Origin: an uncultured Pseudomonadota bacterium
GTDB lineage: Bacteria; Pseudomonadota; Gammaproteobacteria; Burkholderiales; Usitatibacteraceae
DNA: 37,431 nt
Assembly: GCA_937898635.1 (NCBI GenBank)
Contig: CALEJW010000007.1
Span: forward strand, 1-37,431
Direction of reading: 5' to 3'
Part shown: in pieces, positions 30,774-37,431 of the stretch
Layout of the letters: each line of letters opens with the position of its first letter
How positions within the stretch are numbered: position 1 is the stretch's first letter
Made by a program: the position numbers and the translations under genes
The notes under the pieces: model-generated
Database searches by the model: none
What the model was told of the DNA's origin: nothing
What the model saw: only the letters and a program-made list of their open reading frames with translations

Positions 30774-32000
30774 ATGAATCCCCGCCTCGACCTGCTGCAG
30801 CCCTATCCCTTCGAGAAGCTGAAGGCCCTCCTCGCCGGCGCGACCCCGCCCGCGGACCTCGCGCCCGTGAACCTCTACATCGGCGAGCCGCAGCACCCGA
30901 CGCCGGCGCTGCTCACGGACGCCCTCAAGGCGAACCTCGGCGGGCTGGCGCGCTACCCCGTGACGAAAGGCCTGCCCGTGCTGCGCGAGGCGATCGCCGC
31001 GTGGCTCTCGCGGCGCTTCGGGGTCGCCATCGATCCGGAGACGCAGGTGCTGCCCGTGGCCGGCACGCGGGAGGGCCTCTTTTCCATCGCCCACGTGCTC
31101 GTGGACGCGGGCGCGAAGGACCCGCTCGTCGTCTGCCCCAATCCCTTCTACCAGATCTACGAGGGCGCCACGATCCTCGCCGGGGCGACACCGTATTTCG
31201 TCAATGCCGATCCCGCACGCGGCCACGCGCCCGACTGGGACGCGGTCCCCGACTCGGTGTGGGCGCGCACGCAACTCCTCTACGCCTGCTCGCCCAACAA
31301 CCCCAACGGGCGCGTGATGACGCTGGCCGAGTGGGCGAAGCTCTTCGCGCTCGCCGACCGCCACGGCTTCACCATCGTCTCCGACGAGTGCTACAGCGAG
31401 ATCTACTTCGACGAGGCCGCCCCGCCCCTGGGGGCGCTCGCCGCCGCGCGGGCGCTGGGCCGCCACGGGTTCGCGAGGCTGGTCGTCATGGGCTCGCTCT
31501 CCAAGCGCTCCAACGCGCCGGGGCTGCGCTCCGGGTTCGCGGCGGGAGACGCCGCGGTGCTCGAGAAGTTCTTCCTCTACCGCACCTACCACGGCACGGC
31601 GATGAGCAACACCGTGCAGCTCGCGAGCGTCGCCGCGTGGAACGACGAAGCGCACGTGGCCGAAAACCGGCGCCTGTACCGCGAGAAGTTCGCGACCTTC
31701 TTCGACCTCGTGAACCCGGTGCTGCCGCTCGCGATGCCCGAGGCCGCCTTCTACTTCTGGGCCGCGGTGCCGGGCGACGACGCCGAGTTCGCCCGCGCGC
31801 TCCACGCGGCGGCCCACGTGACGGTGCTGCCGGGCAGCTACCTTTCCCGCGAGGCGCATGGGTCGAACCCCGGCCGCGGGCACGTGCGCATCGCGCTCGT
31901 CTCCACCGTGGCCGAGGCCGCCGAGGCCGGCCGCCGCATCGCCGCCTTCGTCCGCGAACGCGCCGCGAATCCCGTTCCCCAACGCCAGAGAACCGACTAG
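30774..32000 (+). CDS. dapC: Succinyldiaminopimelate transaminase
   Basis: PLP-dependent class I/II aminotransferase of lysine and peptidoglycan synthesis, converting N-succinyl-2-amino-6-ketopimelate to N-succinyl-LL-diaminopimelate in the cytosol. The 408-residue protein has the fold-type I marks: YIGEPQHPTP, the substrate-binding YPVTKGLPVLREA, the conserved SPNNPNGRV, DECYSEIYFDE and the Schiff-base lysine K244 in MGSLSKRSNAPGLRSGF. That last block and the N-terminal MNPRLDLLQPYPFEKLKALL fit proteobacterial DapC rather than other aminotransferases. The ATG at 30774 was chosen by homology; the open frame runs far upstream only as a shadow of tpsA. dapD follows two bases after the stop. Confidence 0.94.
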   Translation: MNPRLDLLQPYPFEKLKALLAGATPPADLAPVNLYIGEPQHPTPALLTDALKANLGGLARYPVTKGLPVLREAIAAWLSRRFGVAIDPETQVLPVAGTREGLFSIAHVLVDAGAKDPLVVCPNPFYQIYEGATILAGATPYFVNADPARGHAPDWDAVPDSVWARTQLLYACSPNNPNGRVMTLAEWAKLFALADRHGFTIVSDECYSEIYFDEAAPPLGALAAARALGRHGFARLVVMGSLSKRSNAPGLRSGFAAGDAAVLEKFFLYRTYHGTAMSNTVQLASVAAWNDEAHVAENRRLYREKFATFFDLVNPVLPLAMPEAAFYFWAAVPGDDAEFARALHAAAHVTVLPGSYLSREAHGSNPGRGHVRIALVSTVAEAAEAGRRIAAFVRERAANPVPQRQRTD

Positions 32001-32002
32001 CC

Positions 32003-32824
32003 ATGGAAAACCTGCAGCCCGTTATCGAGAGAGCCTTCGAAGACCGCGCGAGCCTCGGCCCCGCCTCCGCCCCGCCCGAGGTCGTCGCGGCCGTGAAGGC
32101 CGTCCTCGCGGAACTCGACGCGGGAAGGCTGCGGGTGGCCGAGAAGCGCGGCGGCGAGTGGGTCACGCACCAGTGGCTGAAGAAGGCGGTGCTGCTCTCC
32201 TTCCGCCTGCGCGACAACGCGATCATGCAGGGCGGCTACACCCACTACTTCGACAAGGTGGATTCCAAGTTCTCGAACTTCTCCCAGGCCGACTTCGCCG
32301 CGGGCGGCTACCGCGTGGTGCCGCCGGCGAGCGCCCGCCACGGCGCCTACATCGCGAAGAACGTGGTGCTGATGCCCTCCTACGTGAACGTCGGCGCCTG
32401 GGTGGACGAGGGGACGATGGTGGACACCTGGGCCACGGTGGGCTCCTGCGCGCAGATCGGGAAGAACGTGCACCTCTCGGGCGGGGTGGGGATCGGCGGC
32501 GTGCTCGAGCCCCTGCAGGCCAACCCCACGATCATCGAGGACAACTGCTTCATCGGCGCCCGCAGCGAGGTGGTCGAGGGCGTGATCGTGGGCGAGGGCT
32601 CGGTGATCTCCATGGGCGTCTACATCGGCCAGTCCACCAAGATCTACGACCGCGCGACCGGCGCCGTCACCTACGGGCGGATCCCGCCCGGCTCCGTGGT
32701 GGTCTCCGGCAACTTGCCCGGCCATGACGGCCGGTATAGTCTCTACTGCGCCGTGATCATCAAGCAGGTCGACGCGAAGACGCGCGCGAAGACCGGCATC
32801 AACGAGCTGCTGAGGGGCGACTAG
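32003..32824 (+). CDS. dapD: Tetrahydrodipicolinate N-succinyltransferase
   Basis: Transfers succinyl from succinyl-CoA to tetrahydrodipicolinate, the step before DapC. The 273-residue length is standard. A helical N-terminal domain (about 1-100, with VLLSFRLRDNAIMQGGYTHYFDKV) precedes a left-handed beta-helix of hexapeptide repeats, seen in GAYIAKNVVLMPSYVNVGAWVDEG and NCFIGARSEVVEGVIVGEGS. The C-terminal IPPGSVVVSGNLPG is also characteristic. The ATG at 32003 lies two bases after dapC, indicating co-transcription. Confidence 0.97.
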   Translation: MENLQPVIERAFEDRASLGPASAPPEVVAAVKAVLAELDAGRLRVAEKRGGEWVTHQWLKKAVLLSFRLRDNAIMQGGYTHYFDKVDSKFSNFSQADFAAGGYRVVPPASARHGAYIAKNVVLMPSYVNVGAWVDEGTMVDTWATVGSCAQIGKNVHLSGGVGIGGVLEPLQANPTIIEDNCFIGARSEVVEGVIVGEGSVISMGVYIGQSTKIYDRATGAVTYGRIPPGSVVVSGNLPGHDGRYSLYCAVIIKQVDAKTRAKTGINELLRGD

Positions 32825-32831
32825 CCCCGCC

Positions 32832-32846
32832 CCGCGGTCCCCGCGG
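32832..32846 (+). other. Short GC hairpin between dapD and pilU
   Basis: CCGCGG occurs twice (32832-32837 and 32841-32846) with TCC between, giving a possible 6-bp stem with a 3-base loop in the 45-base gap. There is no T-tract. It could stabilise or partly separate the dap and pilus transcripts, or be chance in this GC-rich DNA. Confidence 0.25.
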
Positions 32847-32869
32847 CGGTCCCGACGACGGAGACGACC

Positions 32870-34048
32870 ATGTTCATCGAGAAACTCCTGCAGCTCATGG
32901 CGGAAAAGAAGGCCTCCGACATCTTCTTCTCCGCCGGCTCCCCGATCATGATCAAGATCCAGGGCGTCATGATGCCGGTGAACCCGCAGGTGATGGACGC
33001 CGAGCAGACGAAGAAGATCATCTACGAGATGCTCACGCCCGGCCACATCGCGACCTTCGAGAAGGACCTGGAGCTGAACCTCTCCAAGCCCATGCCGGGC
33101 CTGGGCAACTTCCGCGTGAACGTCTTCTGGCAGAAGGGCTCGGTCGCCTGCGTGATCCGCTTCATCACCTCCGAGATCCCCAAGCTCGAGGACCTGAACC
33201 TGCCCCCGGTCCTGCTGCAGCTCGTGATGGAGAAGCGCGGGCTCGTTCTCGTGGTGGGCGCCACCGGTTCCGGGAAGTCCACGACGCTCGCCTCGATGCT
33301 CGATTTCAGGAACCAGATGGTCGCGAACCACATCCTCACCATCGAGGACCCGGTCGAGTACGTCTTCACGCCGAAGAAGTGCGTCTTCAACCAGCGCGAG
33401 GTCGGCAACGACACGCACGCCTTCCACGACGCGCTGCGAAACGCCATGCGCCAGGCGCCGGACTGCATCCTCATCGGCGAGATCCGCGACCAGGAGACGA
33501 TGCGCATGGCGCTCACCTACGCGCTCTCCGGGCACCTGTGCCTCGCGACGCTGCACGCGAACAACTCCTACCAGGCCATGAACCGGGTGATCAGCTTCTT
33601 CCCGCTGGAAGTGCGCCCGATGCTGCTCCAGGACCTCGCCGTGTCGCTCAAGGCGATCGTCTCGCAGCGCCTCGTGCGCACCGTGGACGGCAAGCGCACG
33701 CCGGCGGTCGAGGTGCTCCTCAACACCCGCAACGTCCAGGAGGCGATCGAGAAGGGCGAGGTGGGCGAGGTGAAGGAGATGATGGAAAAGAGCATGTCGC
33801 CGGGCTCGCAGACTTTCGAGCAGGACCTCTTCCGCCTCGTGCGCCAGGGACGGATCTCCACCGACGACGCGCTCGCCAACGCGGATTCCGCGACCAACCT
33901 CGGGCTGCTCCTCGGCAACTCCGGGATCATGCCGGCGATGGCGGAGCGGGCGAAGAACCCGGTGCCCAGCCTCGGCAAGGGCCCCGGCGGGCCGTCCTTC
34001 AGCGAGTTCAAGATCTCCGAGGAACCCTCCGAGCCGCGCTTCTCCTAG
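32870..34048 (+). CDS. pilU: Type IV pilus retraction ATPase, PilU type
   Basis: Hexameric cytosolic ATPase of the PilT/PilU family that aids retraction of type IV pili and twitching motility. The 392 residues include an N-terminal PAS-like domain (MAEKKASDIFFSAGSPIMIKIQG) and a RecA-like domain with Walker A GATGSGKST (130-138). Further conserved motifs are the Asp box (ILTIEDPVEY), Walker B (CILIGEIRDQETM) and the His box (LCLATLHANN). The N-terminus and the C-terminal extension of about 45 residues favour PilU over PilT, whose C-terminal retraction motif is not seen. No other pilus genes are in the window, and pilT often lies next to pilU, so its absence here is notable. A Shine-Dalgarno GGAGA precedes the ATG. 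Confidence 0.9.
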   Translation: MFIEKLLQLMAEKKASDIFFSAGSPIMIKIQGVMMPVNPQVMDAEQTKKIIYEMLTPGHIATFEKDLELNLSKPMPGLGNFRVNVFWQKGSVACVIRFITSEIPKLEDLNLPPVLLQLVMEKRGLVLVVGATGSGKSTTLASMLDFRNQMVANHILTIEDPVEYVFTPKKCVFNQREVGNDTHAFHDALRNAMRQAPDCILIGEIRDQETMRMALTYALSGHLCLATLHANNSYQAMNRVISFFPLEVRPMLLQDLAVSLKAIVSQRLVRTVDGKRTPAVEVLLNTRNVQEAIEKGEVGEVKEMMEKSMSPGSQTFEQDLFRLVRQGRISTDDALANADSATNLGLLLGNSGIMPAMAERAKNPVPSLGKGPGGPSFSEFKISEEPSEPRFS

Positions 34049-34092
34049 CGCCGGCGCGGGGGCTTGCCGCGGGCGGGCGCGTTCGCGTGCGC

Positions 34093-34098
34093 TAGAAT
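34093..34098 (+). promoter_or_regulatory. Candidate -10 element before the DUF962 gene
   Basis: TAGAAT in the 84-base pilU-DUF962 gap, 34 bases before the ATG at 34133. The nearest -35-like hexamer (TTGCCG at 34064) is 23 bases away, too far for a standard promoter, so support is weak. Confidence 0.2.
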
Positions 34099-34132
34099 GC
34101 GCGTTCGCCGCAACGCTTCCGGCACCGCCCCC

Positions 34133-34672
34133 ATGAGATCGCTCGAGGAAAGCCTCACGCAGTACGCGGCCAGCCACCGCGACCGTCGCAACATCGCGAC
34201 CCACTTCTTCGGCATTCCCCTCGTCGTCTTCTCCGTCGTGCTCGCGCTCGCGACCCTGTCCTATCCCGTGGGCGGCGTGCCGGTGACGGCGGCCGCCCTG
34301 GCGGCGATCGCGGCGAGCGCCTGGTACCTGTGGCTCGACACCGCCCTGGGCGCGGCCATGGCCATCGCGCTCTTCGTCATGTGCGCGCTCGCGAGCGAGG
34401 TCGCCGCGCGCCTCGACACGGGCGCCACGCTCGCCCTCGCCGCGGCGATCTTCGCCGGCGGCTGGGCGCTGCAGTTCTGGGGCCACCGCTTCGAGGGCGT
34501 GAAGCCCGCCTTCCTCGACGATGCGCGGCAGCTCCTCGTGGGACCGCTCTTCGTGTGCGCGGAGGCCTTCTTCTTCCTCGGCGCGAAGCCGGCGCTGCGC
34601 CGCTACGTCGAGGAGCGCGTGGGCCCGACCGTCGCGCGCCGCGCTCGCCCCGGCATGGCGCAGCCGCGATGA
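34133..34672 (+). CDS. DUF962/Mpo1-like membrane protein
   Basis: A 179-residue inner-membrane protein. Near the N-terminus the conserved HRDRRNIATHFFGIPLVVF (15-33) matches the DUF962 family, named after yeast Mpo1, an Fe2+-dependent dioxygenase in phytosphingosine breakdown. Later conserved elements are ALQFWGHRFEGVKPAFLDD and LLVGPLFVCAEAFFF. Four or five hydrophobic segments span the rest. Its bacterial substrate is unknown. ATG 34133 was chosen because the family start MRSLEESLTQYA follows it; the frame opens earlier at 34064 without homology. The stop overlaps the dapE start as ATGA, so translation is likely coupled to dapE. Confidence 0.88.
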   Translation: MRSLEESLTQYAASHRDRRNIATHFFGIPLVVFSVVLALATLSYPVGGVPVTAAALAAIAASAWYLWLDTALGAAMAIALFVMCALASEVAARLDTGATLALAAAIFAGGWALQFWGHRFEGVKPAFLDDARQLLVGPLFVCAEAFFFLGAKPALRRYVEERVGPTVARRARPGMAQPR

Positions 34673-35805
34673 GCGGCGAGACGCTCGCCCTCGCCCGCGC
34701 GCTGCTGGAGCGGCCTTCCGTCACGCCGGCCGACGGGGGATGCCAGGAACTCATCGCCGCGCGCCTGGCGCCACTGGGCTTCCGCGCCGAGACGATCCGC
34801 CGCGGCGAGGTGACCAACCTGTGGCTGCGCCGCGGGACCGCGGCGCCCGTCGTCGCCTTCGCCGGACACACCGACGTGGTGCCGCCGGGGCCGCTCGAGC
34901 AGTGGCGCACCGATCCCTTCGTGCCCACGGTCGTGGACGGCAGGCTCCACGCGCGCGGCGCGGCGGACATGAAGACCTCGATCGCCGCCTTCGTCGTCGC
35001 CGCCGAGCGGCTCGTGGCCGCGCACCCCTCGCACCCCGGCTCCCTCGCGCTCCTCCTCACCTCCGACGAGGAAGGTCCCTCGGTGGACGGCACGGTGCGC
35101 GTGGTGGAGGCGCTCCGGGCGAGGGGCGAGCGGATCGACTACTGCATCGTCGGCGAGCCCACCTCGGCCGAGCGCTTCGGCGACACGATCAAGAACGGCC
35201 GCCGCGGCACGCTCACGGGCCGGCTCGTCGTGAAGGGCATCCAGGGCCACGTGGCCTATCCCCACCTCGCGAGGAACCCGGTGCACGACCTCGCCCCCGC
35301 CCTCGCGGAACTCGCGGCGACCGCCTGGGACGAGGGCAACGAGCACTTCCCCCCGACCACCTGGCAGGTGTCCAACCTCCACGCCGGCACCGGCGCGCTC
35401 AACATCATTCCCGGCGAGGCGCGGCTCGACTTCAATTTCCGCTTCTCCACCGCGAGCACCGTCGAGGGGCTCAAGGCGCGGGTGCACGCCGTGCTCGACC
35501 GCCTCGGCCTCGACTACCGGATCGAGTGGATCCTCGGCGGGCGGCCCTTCCTCACGCCGCGCGCCCGCCTGGTGGAAACGCTCGTGCGCGTGGTGCGCGA
35601 GGTCACGGGCCTCACCCCGGTGGTCTCGACCACGGGCGGCACCTCGGACGGGCGCTTCATCGCCGACATCTGCCCGGAGGTGGTCGAGTTCGGCCCCGTG
35701 AACCGCTCGATCCACCAGGTGAACGAGTCCGTCGGCCTGGACGAGATGGAGCCCCTCGCGCAGGTCTACCGCCTCGCCTGCGAGGACCTCCTGGGCGTGA
35801 AGTAG
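34669..35805 (+). CDS. dapE: Succinyl-diaminopimelate desuccinylase
   Basis: Di-zinc M20-family hydrolase that removes succinate from N-succinyl-LL-diaminopimelate, completing the succinyl branch with DapD and DapC. The 378-residue protein has H67 and D69 in FAGHTDVVPPG, bridging D100 in RGAADMKTS, catalytic E134 and E135 in TSDEEGPS, the glutamate in IVGEPTS and the late histidine in NRSIHQVNES. The dimerisation lid region LTGRLVVKGIQGHVAYPH is also typical. The ATG at 34669 overlaps the DUF962 stop. prmB follows after six bases. Confidence 0.97.
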   Translation: MSGETLALARALLERPSVTPADGGCQELIAARLAPLGFRAETIRRGEVTNLWLRRGTAAPVVAFAGHTDVVPPGPLEQWRTDPFVPTVVDGRLHARGAADMKTSIAAFVVAAERLVAAHPSHPGSLALLLTSDEEGPSVDGTVRVVEALRARGERIDYCIVGEPTSAERFGDTIKNGRRGTLTGRLVVKGIQGHVAYPHLARNPVHDLAPALAELAATAWDEGNEHFPPTTWQVSNLHAGTGALNIIPGEARLDFNFRFSTASTVEGLKARVHAVLDRLGLDYRIEWILGGRPFLTPRARLVETLVRVVREVTGLTPVVSTTGGTSDGRFIADICPEVVEFGPVNRSIHQVNESVGLDEMEPLAQVYRLACEDLLGVK

Positions 35806-35811
35806 GCCGCG

Positions 35812-36702
35812 GTGGCGCGCACCGTCCCCGGCAAGGGCCTGAACGTCCGCGGCCTCGTGCTCGACGCCGCCGCGCAGTTCGAGCGCGCCGGCGTCTCCTT
35901 CGGGCACGGCACCACCAACGCGATCGACGAGGCCGCCTGGCTCGTGCTGCATTCCCTGGGGCTGCCCGTGAGCGAGCTCGGGCCCCACCTCGACCTCGCC
36001 GTGGACGCCGAGCGCGCGCGCAAGGCCCAGGCGCTGGTGGCGAAGCGCATCCGCACGCGCAAGCCCGCGGCCTACCTGCTGAAGGAAGCCTGGCTCGGGC
36101 CGCACCGCTTCCACGTGGACGAGCGGGTGATCGTGCCGCGCTCCTTCATCGCGGAGCTGCTGCGCGCGCGCCTCGCGCCGTGGGTCGCGAAGCCCGCGCG
36201 CGTGGGCTCGGTGCTCGACCTGTGCACGGGCTCCGGCTGCCTCGCGATCCTCGCCGCCCTCGCCTTCCCGAAGGCGACGGTGGATGCCGCGGACCTCTCG
36301 CCGGGGGCGCTCGCGGTGGCGAAGCGCAACGTCGCCGCCTACCGGCTCGCCTCGCGCGTGCGCCTCGTGCGCTCCGACCTCTTCGCCGCCCTCGCGGGGC
36401 GCAGCTACGACCTCATCGTCTCCAACCCGCCGTACGTGAAGGCCGCCTCGATGCGCCGCCTGCCGGAGGAATACCGCCGCGAGCCGGAGATGGCGCTCGC
36501 GAGCGGCGCCGACGGGCTCGCCCACACCCGCGCGATCCTGCGCGAGGCGAAGCGGCACCTGAATCCCGGCGGGCTCCTCGTGGTGGAGATCGGGCACAAC
36601 CGCAAGGCGCTCGAGCGCGCCTTCCCGAAGCTCGCGTTCGGCTGGCCCGAAGTCTCGGCGGGAGCCGGCTTCGTCTTCGTGCTCGCGCGCGAGGACCTGT
36701 GA
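35812..36702 (+). CDS. prmB: 50S ribosomal protein L3 glutamine methyltransferase
   Basis: Methylates a glutamine of ribosomal protein L3 during 50S assembly. The 296-residue protein has SAM motif I DLCTGSGCLAI (136-146) and the amide-methyltransferase motif NPPYVK (205-210). The N-terminal FERAGVSFGHGTTNAIDEAAWLVLH is characteristic of PrmB and separates it from the release-factor enzyme PrmC. The start is GTG at 35812, six bases after dapE, the only sensible start in this spacing. Likely co-transcribed with dapE. Confidence 0.94.
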   Translation: MARTVPGKGLNVRGLVLDAAAQFERAGVSFGHGTTNAIDEAAWLVLHSLGLPVSELGPHLDLAVDAERARKAQALVAKRIRTRKPAAYLLKEAWLGPHRFHVDERVIVPRSFIAELLRARLAPWVAKPARVGSVLDLCTGSGCLAILAALAFPKATVDAADLSPGALAVAKRNVAAYRLASRVRLVRSDLFAALAGRSYDLIVSNPPYVKAASMRRLPEEYRREPEMALASGADGLAHTRAILREAKRHLNPGGLLVVEIGHNRKALERAFPKLAFGWPEVSAGAGFVFVLAREDL

Positions 36703-36778
36703 GCCCGGGAGCGGCGGGCGCATTTCCGCGATAATGGCGGGCAAGGAGGAAGGGCCCCACCCCCCTTCCCGAACCGGG

Positions 36779-37411
36779 ATGAACATCGCCGACATTCGCA
36801 AGGACTACGCCCTCCGCAGCCTCGACGAGCGCGAGGTCGATCCCGACCCCTTCCGGCAGTTCCACGCCTGGCTCGGCGAGGCCATCGCCGCCCAGGTGCC
36901 CGAGCCCACGGCGATGGTGCTCGCCACCGTGGACGCCCCGGGCCGGCCCTCGGCCCGCGTGATGCTCCTCAAGGCGCTCGACGAGCGCGGCTTCGTCTTC
37001 TACACCAACTACCTGAGCCGCAAGGGCGAGGAACTCGCCACGCGGCCCCACGCGGCGCTCGCCTTCTTCTGGAAGGAACTCGAGCGGCAGGTGCGGATCG
37101 AGGGCACGGTGGAAAAGGTGAGCGCCGCCGAGGCCGACGAGTACTTCGCGAGCCGCCCCCTCGGCTCGCGCATCGGCGCCTGGGCGAGCACCCAGAGCGC
37201 CACGATCGAGAGCCGGGCCTGGCTGGAGGCGCGCGTGAAGGCCGCCGAGACCCAGCACGGCGACACCCCGCCCCGCCCGCCGCACTGGGGCGGCTACCGC
37301 GTGATCCCCTCGTGGCTGGAATTCTGGCAGGGGCGCCAGAGCCGCCTGCACGACCGCATCGCCTACACGCTCGAAGGCGGGCGCTGGAAGATCACGCGCC
37401 TCTCGCCCTAG
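36779..37411 (+). CDS. pdxH: Pyridoxamine/pyridoxine 5'-phosphate oxidase
   Basis: FMN enzyme that oxidises PMP or PNP to pyridoxal 5'-phosphate, the cofactor used by DapC nearby. The 210-residue protein has the FMN-binding RVMLLKALDERGFVFYTNY and SRKGEELATRPHAALAFFW, then LERQVRIEGTVEK, and the C-terminal signature WGGYRVIPSWLEFWQGRQSRLHDR. ATG 36779 is chosen because MNIADIRKDYALRSLDE is the family N-terminus. The in-frame ATG at 36734 would add 15 unrelated residues and overlaps a GATAAT -10-like hexamer (36730-36735). The best Shine-Dalgarno (AAGGAGG, near 36743) is about 30 bases too far from 36779, so initiation is not fully explained. Confidence 0.95.
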   Translation: MNIADIRKDYALRSLDEREVDPDPFRQFHAWLGEAIAAQVPEPTAMVLATVDAPGRPSARVMLLKALDERGFVFYTNYLSRKGEELATRPHAALAFFWKELERQVRIEGTVEKVSAAEADEYFASRPLGSRIGAWASTQSATIESRAWLEARVKAAETQHGDTPPRPPHWGGYRVIPSWLEFWQGRQSRLHDRIAYTLEGGRWKITRLSP

Positions 37412-37413
37412 GC

Positions 37414-37431
37414 ATGCGAAGTCCCCTCGGC
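37414..37431 (+). CDS. Possible start of a downstream gene (truncated by window end)
   Basis: An ATG two bases after the pdxH stop opens a frame of six codons before the window ends. It is too short to identify. The tight spacing would fit another gene in the same transcript, but this is only a possibility. Confidence 0.15.

Noticed and set aside
1..37431. Phage, integrase, transposase or toxin-antitoxin genes flanking the five-gene system
   Set aside because: None are visible; lateral acquisition, if it happened, left no mobile-element scar in this window.

Overview
The window looks like chromosomal DNA of a high-GC (about 70% by eye) betaproteobacterium. It encodes ZipA (a beta/gamma-proteobacterial division protein), the succinyl branch of lysine synthesis (dapC, dapD, dapE), PrmB, the type IV pilus ATPase PilU and a map-glnD pair. 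I cannot name a genus. Coding density is very high: no gene-free stretch exceeds about 200 bases, many genes overlap by 1 to 14 bases, and I saw no tRNA, rRNA, CRISPR array, insertion sequence or phage gene.

Layout. 6-3471 (+): map and glnD. 14806-3482 (-): a tight ten-gene run, smc-zipA-ligA-galU-hpt-mtiP-def, a small membrane protein, a small exported LTXXQ-like protein, and a response-regulator diguanylate cyclase. It is preceded by a promoter-like sequence and a terminator-like hairpin in the smc leader. 14907-15419 (+): queF. 15427-16302 (-): an EamA/DMT exporter. 16347-20666 (+): a three-gene surface-glycan cluster (GT4 glycosyltransferase, tandem-domain GT2 glycosyltransferase, methyltransferase), with the first and last proteins ending in coiled coils and basic tails. 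30575-20677 (-): a five-gene operon described below. 30774-37411 (+): dapC, dapD, pilU, a DUF962/Mpo1-like membrane protein, dapE, prmB, pdxH.

The most interesting part is 20677-30575. Reading on the minus strand, a two-partner-secretion exoprotein (TpsA, beta-helix type) is followed by its outer-membrane translocator (TpsB), a TPR-CHAT lipoprotein with an intact His/Cys protease dyad, a CHASE2-sensor class III adenylate cyclase with a complete active site, and a secreted DUF928 protein. All four junctions overlap (ATGA, TGATG, GTGA, ATGA), which implies one transcript and coupled translation. All five products are predicted to be exported, outer-membrane, or inner-membrane with a periplasmic sensor. 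I infer a cell-envelope system: an adhesin-like protein is displayed by TpsB, may be processed or released by a periplasmic caspase-like protease, and its state may be reported to the cytoplasm as cAMP. The families are known and, to my knowledge, recur together mainly in cyanobacteria, but I know of no experimental description of the whole unit.

The rest is mostly housekeeping. Some pairings are functionally coherent: mtiP next to hpt (hypoxanthine release, then salvage), the dap genes together, and a PLP enzyme (dapC) in the same block as pdxH (PLP synthesis). Start sites were set by homology, ribosome-binding sites and overlaps. Promoters were read by eye and are candidates only.
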